64,000 nucleotides of DNA from Subsaximicrobium wynnwilliamsii (GCF_007997225.1 NZ_VORM01000004.1:62001-126000); one strand, 5' to 3'; counted from the first letter of the stretch, positions 43,249 to 52,431 are shown. Numbers and translations are program-made. The notes: generated by a model from the letters alone, not told the origin.

Positions 43249-44646
43249 TTAAAATTTATGTTTTTGAACTAAGGTATCGCGTTCTTGTTTGAGCGCAGTG
43301 CTAAGCCCTATTTTGTAGATGTGCGGATTTTGAAAACGCTTGTATTCATCGGGAAGCTGAGCGAGACGCGATTTTGAATAGTCGGCTATTTCAGAGACCG
43401 ATCGAGATGGCGTTGTTCTTTTACCATCTTCCATGACCTTTTCAAGCAAAGGCTCTTGTTTAAAAGAACTAAGGTTCAAGCTTTTTGTAGCATCGAAGGG
43501 ATGCTCCATTTGGGCAACCTCAGCTTCATTGAACAGCGCCACGGCATCTGCCCCGTAAAACATCCCAGTGCTGTCCAACATTCTATATACTTGTTTTTTG
43601 GAAGGCAGCGAGACTTTGATGATATTTTCAGAAAGTTTGATGCGAGGGTCTCCATTATATTCCGATAATTTATAAACGCCATCCAGCGCTGCATCTGGTT
43701 TTCCAGTGACCAGATTTGTACCAACGCCAAAAATATCTATAGGCGCTCCTTGATCCTTGAGACTTTTTATCACATATTCATCCAATTGGTTGGAAACTAC
43801 AATTTTCACATAATCCAAATTGGCATCATCCAGGAGTTTTCGGGTTTTTTTAGACAAATAGGCCAAATCGCCACTGTCTAAACGCACGCCCATCAATTGC
43901 GTTCCGTTGCTTTCCATTTCCTTGGCTACCGTTATCGCATTTGGCAAGCCGCTTCTAAGGGTATTGTAAGTATCTATCAAGAGCACACAATTTACCGGTC
44001 GCATCTTTGCAAAATCCCGAAACGCCTGTAATTCATCCTCATAACTTTGTATAAACGAGTGCGCCATGGTGCCTGAGGATGGGATGTTATAATCTTCCGC
44101 TGCTTTCACATTGCTGGTACTGTCAAAACCGCCAATGGCTGCTGCTCTTGACGCGTAGTAGCCACCAGTGGCGTGCGCGCGACGTAAGCCCATATCCAGT
44201 AAAATGCCATCTTTCGCGCTGCGTCTTATTCTGCTGGCTTTTGTGGCGATCAAGGTTTGGAAGTTGAGCATATTCAGCAAAAGCGTTTCTACAATCTGCG
44301 CTTCTATAATATTCGCTTCCACCTGTAAAATAGGACGGTTAGGAAAAACAACATCGCCTTCCTTGCTTGAAAAAATACTTCCGCGGAAGCGAAAATCCTT
44401 TAAATACTCTAAAAAATCGTTTTCAAAGCCGTGTTGCTTCAAATATGAAATATCGGAAGCTGTAAACTCGAGTGTTTCAAGAATATTCAGCACATCTTCA
44501 AGTCCGGCAAAAATTGAATAGCCACTGTTAAATGGGTTGCTTCTGAAATAATAATCAAAAACCGCTCGCCCATTGGGCTTGGTGCCAAAATAGACTTGCG
44601 CCATCGTGAGTTGATAGTAATCGGTATATGCTGCTGTTATGTTCAT
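43249..44646 (-). CDS. pncB: Nicotinate phosphoribosyltransferase
   Basis: A 465-residue enzyme joining nicotinate and PRPP. Typical motifs are TDYYQLTMAQVYF near the N-terminus, RRAHATGGYYASRAAAIGGF, and GVRLDSGDLAYL. Full length for the family. First gene of the pncB-pncA pair. Confidence 0.93.
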   Translation of the reverse strand: MNITAAYTDYYQLTMAQVYFGTKPNGRAVFDYYFRSNPFNSGYSIFAGLEDVLNILETLEFTASDISYLKQHGFENDFLEYLKDFRFRGSIFSSKEGDVVFPNRPILQVEANIIEAQIVETLLLNMLNFQTLIATKASRIRRSAKDGILLDMGLRRAHATGGYYASRAAAIGGFDSTSNVKAAEDYNIPSSGTMAHSFIQSYEDELQAFRDFAKMRPVNCVLLIDTYNTLRSGLPNAITVAKEMESNGTQLMGVRLDSGDLAYLSKKTRKLLDDANLDYVKIVVSNQLDEYVIKSLKDQGAPIDIFGVGTNLVTGKPDAALDGVYKLSEYNGDPRIKLSENIIKVSLPSKKQVYRMLDSTGMFYGADAVALFNEAEVAQMEHPFDATKSLNLSSFKQEPLLEKVMEDGKRTTPSRSVSEIADYSKSRLAQLPDEYKRFQNPHIYKIGLSTALKQERDTLVQKHKF

Positions 44647-44823
44647 GAGATTGTGAGTTTAAACCGTCAAGATATCCATAAATTGACAAATTACTTGTTA
44701 AGGCTATCTAAAAAAATAAAGGGAACAAGTTTGAATAACTTTGGTTGGCAAACATTATGACTAACAGCCCTCACGGATACAATTTGTTAGATTTATTTAA
44801 CATACAAATTTGACATAAATTAT

Positions 44824-44831
44824 TATATTTG
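44824..44831 (+). promoter_or_regulatory. -7 box TATATTTG for the HicBA-like pair
   Basis: A consensus TAnnTTTG box 14 bases before the ATG of the antitoxin-like gene. No inverted repeat that would suggest an HicB operator was found beside it. Confidence 0.5.
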
Positions 44832-44844
44832 TTTGCCTTATAAT

Positions 44845-45210
44845 ATGAAAAAAGAAACTATCAACATCGACCATAGAAAAAAAATCTTTAAAGCCCAATT
44901 AAATGGAGTTGGTTTTAAAGAAGGTGATGCTCATATCATTTATCTTCCAAGTCTTCAAATATCTTCTTACGGAGAATGTATAGAGGAAGCTAATGAAATG
45001 ATGAAAATTTCTCTAAATGAATTTTCAGAAAATTTACTTCAATTGGATGAATTGAAAATTAATTCAATTTTAAAACAGTTAGGTTGGGAAAAAGCTAAAT
45101 TCTTTGATAAGAGATTAGTCCATTTGAGTGAAACTACTTTTGAAGATATTAAAAAAGAATTTAATCTTCCAGACGACACTCAAGTTCAAAAAATCCCAAT
45201 AGCTGTTTAG
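44845..45210 (+). CDS. HicB-like antitoxin
   Basis: A 121-residue protein. The central region YLPSLQISSYGECIEEANEMMKI has the HicB pattern of a strand pair followed by a helix that starts with the small-Glu-Ala motif. The C-terminal part is predicted helical. I prefer ATG 44845 over the TTG four codons earlier. It is followed 2 bp later by an HicA-like gene, so the pair is probably a type II toxin-antitoxin module in the HicB-first order. Confidence 0.7.
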   Translation: MKKETINIDHRKKIFKAQLNGVGFKEGDAHIIYLPSLQISSYGECIEEANEMMKISLNEFSENLLQLDELKINSILKQLGWEKAKFFDKRLVHLSETTFEDIKKEFNLPDDTQVQKIPIAV

Positions 45211-45212
45211 CA

Positions 45213-45452
45213 ATGGGTGAATACAATAAACCTGTGCCAACTAAATGCTGGGAAGCCTACCTTACTTTTTGTGGTTGTGTTTTTGACCGGCAACAAGGAA
45301 CTCATCATCACTGGAAATGCCCGAATTGTTGGAGAACTGTAACTTTTTGGGGACATAAAAAAGATGTTCCCAGATTTCACATTGGAACATGTTTAAAATC
45401 TATGGGGAAAACCAATTCTGAATTCAACAAATGGGCAAAGAAGAATTGTTGA
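45213..45452 (+). CDS. HicA-like toxin with zinc-ribbon-type cysteines
   Basis: A 79-residue protein. The HicA core is visible: GTHHHWK corresponds to the catalytic GSHH loop, followed by TVTFWGHKK and FHIGTCLKSMG. It also has C20-G-C22 and C36-P-N-C39 flanking the active-site loop, which ordinary HicA proteins lack. In the family HicA cleaves mRNA; whether this version is active or binds zinc is inference. Confidence 0.7.
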   Translation: MGEYNKPVPTKCWEAYLTFCGCVFDRQQGTHHHWKCPNCWRTVTFWGHKKDVPRFHIGTCLKSMGKTNSEFNKWAKKNC

Positions 45453-45673
45453 TAAAAATAATCATTTGCCAACATTGCGTATCATTAATTGCTCCTTATC
45501 CTGTAAATCCTATCGGGTTTTCAAGTTCGTTTTTATTTGCTAAATTTACTGCTTGAGACACGCAACTAATCGTACTCAAGAGTGTCCCCTTCTTAAAATA
45601 AATGGCTTCTATTTTCTAATGCTTCTATTTGTTAAATTAGGACTAGTTAGCCGATTCCTATTCCAATTCTGGA

Positions 45674-46123
45674 TTAAACCTCCTCCAAAACTCGTTTCGA
45701 CTTTCTATAAATATAGTTAGGATAAATATTCCGTTTTGCAAAACGGTTGAGCTTATCGCTATTGATCATTTTAATATAGACTGGTTTGGTAACCCCAAAA
45801 TATTCGTAAGTAGATCCATCCAAAAACGTGATTTCCAATAATAAGCCTTTATGCACGTAATCTGCAATCCCAGAATTTGTGATGGTTTCGGTATAGTTTG
45901 GCAAATTGGCTTCAATGGTTTCTGGTGCGATGCTTACCAAAAAGTGATACCCATCAATAATCTTTCGGCTTTGTATTTCCGCTTCTTCCTGTAAGGCGTC
46001 TCCATTCTGAAACTTGTCTGGATGCCACGCTTTCACTAAGTCGCGGTAACTCTTCTTCAAGGTCTTTAATTCAACTTGATTTTCGACTCCAAAGAGTTTC
46101 TTGTATTCGTTTATGCGCTTCAT
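45674..46123 (-). CDS. J-domain plus KTSC-domain protein
   Basis: A 149-residue protein. Residues 1-65 are a J-domain with the HPD motif (VKAWHPDKFQNGD), which stimulates Hsp70. Residues about 85-145 are a KTSC domain (LEITFLDGSTYEYFGV), often linked to lysyl-tRNA or nucleic-acid proteins. Function is unknown; the pairing is common in this phylum. Confidence 0.8.
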   Translation of the reverse strand: MKRINEYKKLFGVENQVELKTLKKSYRDLVKAWHPDKFQNGDALQEEAEIQSRKIIDGYHFLVSIAPETIEANLPNYTETITNSGIADYVHKGLLLEITFLDGSTYEYFGVTKPVYIKMINSDKLNRFAKRNIYPNYIYRKSKRVLEEV

Positions 46124-46397
46124 ATCAATTTTTTATTTGAGGGCGCAAAAGTACGCTATAATATCACATGAAATACTATAATACGCTTTATTGCTGTGTT
46201 AAATATTTATTAGCGCCTTGCTGTTCTTTCTGCTGAAAACCAATAATTTATAAATCCAATTGCAAAGACCTCTTTTCGAGCATTGAGAAACCGTCGGAAT
46301 CCTCGATGCATACCACGAAACTCGCAAAATAATCGAACTTCAGAATCACTGATTATGGCTGAAACTGAAAAGCCTCCTCAAGGCTGCTGCTTTGTAT
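46124..46397. other. Spacer between divergent genes
   Basis: No gene was found. The left part should hold the J/KTSC promoter, and the right part the operator at 46398. No other motif was seen. Confidence 0.5.
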
Positions 46398-46441
46398 GTA
46401 ACATTGGTTACTGAGCAAAACGATCTTCCAACCTATTTTTG
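46398..46441 (+). promoter_or_regulatory. CRP/FNR-type operator plus -7 box, RND operon
   Basis: GTAAC-ATTG-GTTAC at 46398-46411. TATTTTTG at 46434-46441 begins 29.5 bp from the centre, 20 bases before the tolC ATG. Confidence 0.8.
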
Positions 46442-46460
46442 CAGTATAAATGATTAGAAC

Positions 46461-47768
46461 ATGAAAAACAACGTATTAGCTATTACGCTTTGTTTTTTGG
46501 GCTTGACCGCATCGCTGCAAGCGCAAGAAATTATCCCTCTTACCAAAACGGAAGTTTTGAACAGGGTTAACCAAGATAATACCTCACTAAAAATATCTGA
46601 GCAAGAGTTTATTGAAGCCCGAGCAGATTACAGACAAACCAATGCGGTTTTTTTACCAAATATCACAGCGAGTCATACAGGCATTGCCACTACAAATCCC
46701 TTAATGGCCTTTGGTTCTAAACTGAATCAAGGCATATTAACCCAGAATGATTTTAATCCAGTGCTATTGAACAACCCATCGCAGATTGAGAATTACGCTA
46801 CAAAATTTGAAATTCAGCAACCCTTAATCAATGTAGATGGCATATTTCAACGTAAAGCAGCCAAGTCAAAAATGGATGCTATGGCGTTAAAGACCGAAAG
46901 AACAGCCGACTATCTAGTCTTTGAAGTCGAAAAAGCATACATGCAATTGCAATTGGCTTACAAAGGCGTGGACGTATTAGACCAAGCATTGAAAGCAGCC
47001 AACTCTAATAAAAAATTAGCAGATAACAGTTTTAAGCAAGGTTATTTGCAACGCGCCGATGTGCTTAATGTGGAAGTGCGCGTGACCGAAGTGCAAAATC
47101 AATTGCAAATGGCAAAAAGCAATGTGCAGAATGCATCCAACTACCTGTCTTTCTTAATGAGTGATGACACTTATGTGGCTTACATGCCAACAGATAGTTT
47201 AACAGTGTCCTCTTTCGAAATGGAGAAAACGTCTATTTCAGAAAACCGGTCGGACATCAAAGCCATGCAATTGGCCACCAACGCTTATGAAGCGATGAAC
47301 AAAGCCGATAAAATGGCGTTTTTACCAAGATTGAATGCGTTTGGCAGTTATGAATTATATGACGATCAAATTTTTCAAGGCGGTTCAAACGGGTATTTAT
47401 TTGGAGCGCAATTGACCTGGGATCTTTTTCAAGGTTCCAAAAGGTTCGGGAAAGCGCAAAAAAGTAAAGCTGAATTTGAAAAATCCAAACTGCAATACAA
47501 GCAATATGTATCACAAAGCAATTTGGATTTAAATAAAGCAAAGCGCGCTTTAATTGATGCGGAAAATAAGCTAAGCTTAACCTCATTAGCATTGGAACAG
47601 TCTGAAGAATCCTTGAGAATTAGAACCAACCGATTTAAAGAAGGTTTAGAAAAAACTTCCGATTTATTAGTCTCTGAAACACAATTCGCCCAAAAGCAAT
47701 TGGAATATTACCAAACTATTTTTGAATACAATTACGCAAAAGCTTACGTACAGTTTTTAGCCCCCTAA
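46461..47768 (+). CDS. TolC-family outer-membrane channel
   Basis: A 435-residue OEP-type protein with a signal peptide (ending LQAQ) and two long helical repeats. It opens the operon of TolC, adaptor, RND pump, PII-like and DUF2892 genes, controlled by the GTAAC-type operator. It should form the exit duct of the pump encoded downstream. Confidence 0.9.
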   Translation: MKNNVLAITLCFLGLTASLQAQEIIPLTKTEVLNRVNQDNTSLKISEQEFIEARADYRQTNAVFLPNITASHTGIATTNPLMAFGSKLNQGILTQNDFNPVLLNNPSQIENYATKFEIQQPLINVDGIFQRKAAKSKMDAMALKTERTADYLVFEVEKAYMQLQLAYKGVDVLDQALKAANSNKKLADNSFKQGYLQRADVLNVEVRVTEVQNQLQMAKSNVQNASNYLSFLMSDDTYVAYMPTDSLTVSSFEMEKTSISENRSDIKAMQLATNAYEAMNKADKMAFLPRLNAFGSYELYDDQIFQGGSNGYLFGAQLTWDLFQGSKRFGKAQKSKAEFEKSKLQYKQYVSQSNLDLNKAKRALIDAENKLSLTSLALEQSEESLRIRTNRFKEGLEKTSDLLVSETQFAQKQLEYYQTIFEYNYAKAYVQFLAP

Positions 47769-47781
47769 CCCGCGAAGGGGG
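47761..47781. repeat. C/G-rich mini-palindrome CCCCCT ... AGGGGG
   Basis: CCCCCTAACCCGCGAAGGGG followed by G, overlapping the tolC stop codon (TAA at 47766-47768). It is one of three similar elements in this operon. Confidence 0.7.
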
Positions 47782-47888
47782 AATTAGCAAGTCTGCGGAT
47801 AAATAAATCAAACGAGAAACAAGAATAAAGAACCAAGAGTCAAGAGTCAAGACAAACATTCATGGCAATTAAAACTAAAGCAATTAAA

Positions 47889-49019
47889 ATGAAAAAATAT
47901 ACTTACTTATTAATAGTCATAACAGCTTCACTTTTTATGGCAAGTTGTGGCAGTGAAGAAAACAACGTGGCTGCTGATAAGAGGCCTGCCGTTAAAGTTC
48001 AGGTCAGTGAAGTCTCTGGATCCAACACCAATCCGTTTTTATCGGTTAGCGGTAAAATACAATCGGTCAACAATGCCGATTTAAGCACCAGAATGATGGG
48101 TTTCGTAAAAAAAGCCCCATTCAACGTTGGCGACAAAGTGAGCAAAGGTCAATTATTGGTATCTATCAATAATGCCGAGTTGCAAGCCAAAAGCGCGCAA
48201 GTCAATGCGGGTATTACTGAAGCAACTGTCGCTTTTAATAATGCCCAAAAAGATTATAAGCGCTTCAAAAATTTATTCGAAGACAACAGCGCATCACAAA
48301 AGGAACTGGATGATATGACAGCACGTTATGAAATGGCAAAAGCCCGTTTGGAATCAGCTAAACAAATGAAAAATGAGGTCAATGCTCAATATGCTTATAC
48401 CAATATCACAGCCCCTTTTAGTGGAGTTGTGACCGCCAAATCAGTGGAGGAAGGCGATATGGCCAATCCAGGACAAGCTTTAATATCCATAGAATCGCCA
48501 GGTAATTTTGAAGTCATGGCTATGGTTCCTGAAACTGAAATTTCTCAAATTAAACAAGGTGCTGAAGTAGATGTTTTGGTAAAATCAATTAATAAAACCT
48601 TAAAAGGAAACGTATCTGAAATTAGCACGTCGTCCAAAAATACAGGCGGACAATATTTAGTGAAGATCGCATTGGATAAAACAGATGTCAACATCTTATC
48701 GGGAATGTTTGCGTCGGTTCAATTTCCGGTAGAGAAAAAAGCGGCTACCGAGATGGTCTTGATTCCAACAGCGGCGATTATTAACAATGGTCAATTATCT
48801 GGGGTTTATACGGTAAGTGAGAGCAATACAGCCCTATTGCGTTGGTTGCGTTTAGGCAGAACCTTTGACAATCAAGTAGAAGTGTTATCTGGTTTATCTG
48901 CGGACGAAACGTATATCGTTTCTGCTGATGGAAAGCTTTATAATGGAGTGAAAATAATCCCATCCCCAGCCCTTCCCGAAGGGAAGGGAGTCAACTCGGA
49001 AACAAACTATAATAATTAA
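47889..49019 (+). CDS. RND periplasmic adaptor
   Basis: A 376-residue membrane-fusion lipoprotein (lipobox MASCGSE) with lipoyl strands (KAPFNVGDKVSKGQLL and TAPFSGVVTAKSVEEGD), a coiled coil, and a beta-barrel domain. I start at ATG 47889, where the export signal begins; an in-frame ATG nine codons upstream is possible. The last 17 or so residues (SPALPEGKGVNSETNYNN) are encoded by a palindromic repeat that has extended the frame. Confidence 0.9.
   Translation: MKKYTYLLIVITASLFMASCGSEENNVAADKRPAVKVQVSEVSGSNTNPFLSVSGKIQSVNNADLSTRMMGFVKKAPFNVGDKVSKGQLLVSINNAELQAKSAQVNAGITEATVAFNNAQKDYKRFKNLFEDNSASQKELDDMTARYEMAKARLESAKQMKNEVNAQYAYTNITAPFSGVVTAKSVEEGDMANPGQALISIESPGNFEVMAMVPETEISQIKQGAEVDVLVKSINKTLKGNVSEISTSSKNTGGQYLVKIALDKTDVNILSGMFASVQFPVEKKAATEMVLIPTAAIINNGQLSGVYTVSESNTALLRWLRLGRTFDNQVEVLSGLSADETYIVSADGKLYNGVKIIPSPALPEGKGVNSETNYNN
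48970..48988. repeat. Mini-palindrome inside the adaptor gene
   Basis: CCCTTCCCGAAGGGAAGGG forms a hairpin within the last codons of the adaptor. It appears as PALPEGKG in the protein. Confidence 0.75.
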
Positions 49020-49045
49020 GAACTAAAAAACAACCCGTAATCGTT

Positions 49046-49060
49046 CTCCCCTTCGGGGAG
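49046..49060. repeat. Mini-palindrome before the RND pump
   Basis: CTCCCCTTCGGGGAG, a perfect hairpin with no following T run, 18 bases before the pump start. It may influence translation or mRNA stability. Confidence 0.7.
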
Positions 49061-49077
49061 TTAGAGGGGATTTTATT

Positions 49078-52000
49078 ATGAAAGAAGGTATCGCAGGAAA
49101 AATCGCAAAAATCTTTATACAATCAAAGCTCACTGTGCTTTTAATGATTGTGTTTATGGTTGTTGGTGTGTACAGCTCGTTTTTAATTCCACGTGAGGAA
49201 GAACCACAAATTGATGTACCAATGGCAGATATTTTTGTGGGTTATCCTGGCGCAAGTCCAACCGAAGTGGAATCTCGAGTCGTGAAGCCTTTGGAGCAAT
49301 TGATTTCAAATATCAAAGGTGTGGAATACGTGTATTCCACCTCAATGAAGGAACAAGGCATGGTCATCGTGCAGTTTTATGTGGACGAAGATATTGAGCG
49401 TTCGTTTGTGAAACTCTACAACGAAATCAGCAAACACATGGGCCAAATGCCGGAAGGTGTCACTTTTCCACTGGTAAAGACACGAGCCATTGATGATGTA
49501 CCCATGTTGGGACTGACTTTGTGGAGCGAAAACTACGACGATTACCAATTAAGCCAAATGGCGCAAGAGCTGGAAGCCGAAATCAAAAAGATAAACGATG
49601 TCGCGACAACGCATAAAATTGGTGGTCGTAACCGCCAATTACGTGTGGTTTTAGACAAAGACAAATTAGCTGCCAGCGGATTGGATTTCTTGAGCGTTTC
49701 TGAAATGATTAAAGGGAATAATGCCCAGTTAAGTTCAGGCAGTTTTGATAAGAATGACACCGAGTTTTTAGTAACCACAGGAACGTTTCTAGAATCGGCT
49801 ACAGATGTTGAAAATTTAGTGGTTGGGGTGCAACAAAACCGACCGATTTATTTGAAACAAGTGGCGACGATTATCGATGGCCCTGAAGTACCGAAAAATT
49901 ATGTGAGCCTGGGATTTGGAAAAGGTAGCGAAAAAGCATCCGAATTCAAATCTGAATATCCTGCAGTAACCATTTCAGTTGCCAAGCGAAAAGGTGCTGA
50001 TGCGATGAAAATTTCGGAGGTCATTATTGATAAAGTGGAGCATTTACGCAGCACGTTGATTCCTGATGATGTGCACGTTGAAATCACCAGGAACTATGGA
50101 GAAACCGCTTCTGATAAAGTTTCAGAACTCTTGTGGCATCTTATTGGATCCATCTTTGCCGTAACACTAGTCGTGATGCTGGCAATGGGCTGGCGTGGCG
50201 GATTGGTCGTGTTTTTATCGGTCCCAATTACCTTTGCCTTGACCTTGTTGAGTTATTATATGATGGATTATACCCTCAACCGAATCACGCTTTTCGCGTT
50301 GGTATTTGTAACGGGCATTGTAGTGGATGATTCCATTATCATTGCCGAAAATATGCACAGGCATTTCAAAATGAAACGCCTGCCCTTTAAACAAGCGGCT
50401 TTGTATGCCATCAATGAAGTTGGAAACCCAACCATTTTGGCAACGTTTACAGTCATTGCATCGGTTTTACCCATGGCGTTTGTCTCCGGATTAATGGGGC
50501 CTTATATGGCACCAATGCCAATTGGAGCCTCTATTGCGATGATTTTGTCCTTGTTTGTCGCATTGACCATTACACCGTATTTGGGTTATATTTTCTTAAG
50601 GGAAAAAGAGAAGAAAGGTCAGCCTGAAAAAGTTGAAAAACCATTAGAAGATACTTTCATATATAAAATTTACAACAAATTAGAACGTCCTTTATTGGAA
50701 AGCAGCGCAAAACGCTGGTTGTTTTTGGGAGGCACGTTTGCAATCTTATTGGCAACAATGGTATTGTTTTTTACAAAATCGGTTGCCGTAAAGATGCTAC
50801 CCTTTGATAATAAAAATGAATTTCAGATCGTCATTGATATGCCAGAAGGTACAACCCTGGAACGTACAGGCGTTGTGACCCAAGAGATTTCACAATACTT
50901 ATCGACACGTCCAGAAGTCGTGAATTACCAAAACTATGTGGGTACGTCTGCCCCAATAACCTTTAATGGTTTGGTGCGTCATTACGATTTACGTGGTGGC
51001 AGCTATATGGCCGATATTCAAGTGAATTTGATTGCTAAAGGTAAACGCAGTGCGCAAAGTCATGACATTGTAAAATTATTACGACCAGACATTCAAAAAA
51101 TTGCTTCAAAATACAATGCCAATGTCAAGTTGGTTGAGGTACCACCAGGACCTCCTGTATTGTCTACCATTGTAGCCGAAGTCTATGGTCCTGATTACAA
51201 AGAGCAAATTAAGATCGCCAACAGCATTCAAACGATTTTAAAAAATACAGATGATGTTGTGGATATTGACTGGATGGTTGAAGACGACCAAACCGAGTAT
51301 CAATTTGATATCAACAAGGAAAAAGCGATGTTATATGGTGTGGCACCACAACAGATTGCCCACACCATGAATATGGCCTTGTCCAACAGACCAATCACTA
51401 CCTTGTATGACGAAGACGCCTCAAACCAAGTTGGGCTGGTATTGACTTTAGATGAAAAAGAAAAATCGACCATTACCGATATTTCCCAACTTAAAGTAAG
51501 CTCGACCCAAGGGACTATGGTGCCAATTGCAGATTTAGTGGACATCAAAGAAACAATAGCTGCCAAAAGCATTTACCACAAGAACCAAAAGCGTGTGGTC
51601 TATGTTCTGGCAGATATGGCCGGCGATTTGGAAAGCCCTGCCTATGCTATTTTAGGAATGGAAGAAAAACTAAAAGAAATTCCATTACCACAAGGCTATA
51701 CCCTAAACGAAATGTATTTAGGTCAACCAGAATATGAGGATGATTACACCGTGAAATGGGATGGCGAATGGCAAATCACATTGGAAGTATTTAGGGATTT
51801 AGGCATTGCCTTTTTAGGAGCGATTATCTTGATTTACATCTTGATTGTAGGTTGGTTCCAAAACTTTAAAGCACCAATAGTCATGATGGTGGCCATACCC
51901 TTATCCTTAATCGGGATTATTTTGGGGCACTGGATCATGGACGCCTTTTTTACAGCAACCTCATTTATTGGGATGATCGCTTTGGCAGGAATCATGGTAC

Positions 52001-52272
52001 GAAACTCGGTCTTGCTGATTGATTTTATCAACCTTCGATTAGATGAAGGCATACCAATCAAACAAGCAGTTGTGGAAGCCGGAGCCGTAAGAACCACACC
52101 AATTCTCTTAACCGCAGGAACCGTTGTAATTGGAGCTTTCGTAATACTATTTGACCCTATTTTCCAAGGCTTGGCCATCTCATTAATGGGAGGAACTATT
52201 GTTTCGACTGTGTTGACATTGTTGGTGGTGCCATTGGTGTATTACATGATAGAGAAGAAGAATTATAAATAA
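49078..52272 (+). CDS. RND efflux pump, inner-membrane subunit
   Basis: A 1064-residue RND protein with twelve membrane helices and two large periplasmic domains. The N-terminal region (IPREEEPQIDVPMADIFVGY) and TGIVVDDSIIIAENMHRH (helix 4 with the proton-relay Asp pair) are typical. It has no CzcA-type metal motif; the group is close to hydrophobe or organic-compound exporters, but its regulon suggests sulfur or thiol-related substrates. Confidence 0.9.
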   Translation: MKEGIAGKIAKIFIQSKLTVLLMIVFMVVGVYSSFLIPREEEPQIDVPMADIFVGYPGASPTEVESRVVKPLEQLISNIKGVEYVYSTSMKEQGMVIVQFYVDEDIERSFVKLYNEISKHMGQMPEGVTFPLVKTRAIDDVPMLGLTLWSENYDDYQLSQMAQELEAEIKKINDVATTHKIGGRNRQLRVVLDKDKLAASGLDFLSVSEMIKGNNAQLSSGSFDKNDTEFLVTTGTFLESATDVENLVVGVQQNRPIYLKQVATIIDGPEVPKNYVSLGFGKGSEKASEFKSEYPAVTISVAKRKGADAMKISEVIIDKVEHLRSTLIPDDVHVEITRNYGETASDKVSELLWHLIGSIFAVTLVVMLAMGWRGGLVVFLSVPITFALTLLSYYMMDYTLNRITLFALVFVTGIVVDDSIIIAENMHRHFKMKRLPFKQAALYAINEVGNPTILATFTVIASVLPMAFVSGLMGPYMAPMPIGASIAMILSLFVALTITPYLGYIFLREKEKKGQPEKVEKPLEDTFIYKIYNKLERPLLESSAKRWLFLGGTFAILLATMVLFFTKSVAVKMLPFDNKNEFQIVIDMPEGTTLERTGVVTQEISQYLSTRPEVVNYQNYVGTSAPITFNGLVRHYDLRGGSYMADIQVNLIAKGKRSAQSHDIVKLLRPDIQKIASKYNANVKLVEVPPGPPVLSTIVAEVYGPDYKEQIKIANSIQTILKNTDDVVDIDWMVEDDQTEYQFDINKEKAMLYGVAPQQIAHTMNMALSNRPITTLYDEDASNQVGLVLTLDEKEKSTITDISQLKVSSTQGTMVPIADLVDIKETIAAKSIYHKNQKRVVYVLADMAGDLESPAYAILGMEEKLKEIPLPQGYTLNEMYLGQPEYEDDYTVKWDGEWQITLEVFRDLGIAFLGAIILIYILIVGWFQNFKAPIVMMVAIPLSLIGIILGHWIMDAFFTATSFIGMIALAGIMVRNSVLLIDFINLRLDEGIPIKQAVVEAGAVRTTPILLTAGTVVIGAFVILFDPIFQGLAISLMGGTIVSTVLTLLVVPLVYYMIEKKNYK

Positions 52273-52275
52273 TAA

Positions 52276-52308
52276 TTGTCCCGCAGATAGCGCAGATTCA
52301 CGCAGGAT
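52276..52308. repeat. Family A left half-repeat
   Basis: TGTCCCGCAGATAGCGCAGA followed by TTCACGCAGGA, only the left arm of the CTGCGGG palindrome. It lies right after the RND pump stop. Confidence 0.75.
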
Positions 52309-52335
52309 AAAGTAATCAATCTGGAAATGTTGAGT

Positions 52336-52362
52336 CCTGCAAGGTTTTCAAAACCTTGTAGG
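52336..52362. repeat. Family B palindrome, copy two
   Basis: CCTGCAAGGTTTTCAAAACC followed by TTGTAGG, an imperfect hairpin. Confidence 0.85.
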
Positions 52363-52384
52363 TATAAAATAAAGTTGACAATCA

Positions 52385-52415
52385 AACCTGCAAGGTTTTA
52401 GAAACCTTGCAGGTT
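52385..52415. repeat. Family B palindrome, copy three
   Basis: AACCTGCAAGGTTTT then a two-base centre and the complementary arm; the best conserved of the three copies. It ends 17 bases before the next gene. Confidence 0.85.
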
Positions 52416-52431
52416 GTAAAATAAAAACAAA

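Noticed and set aside
49046-49060. Rho-independent terminator before the RND pump
   Set aside because: The hairpin has no T run after it and lies within an operon 18 bases before a start codon; treated as a repeat.
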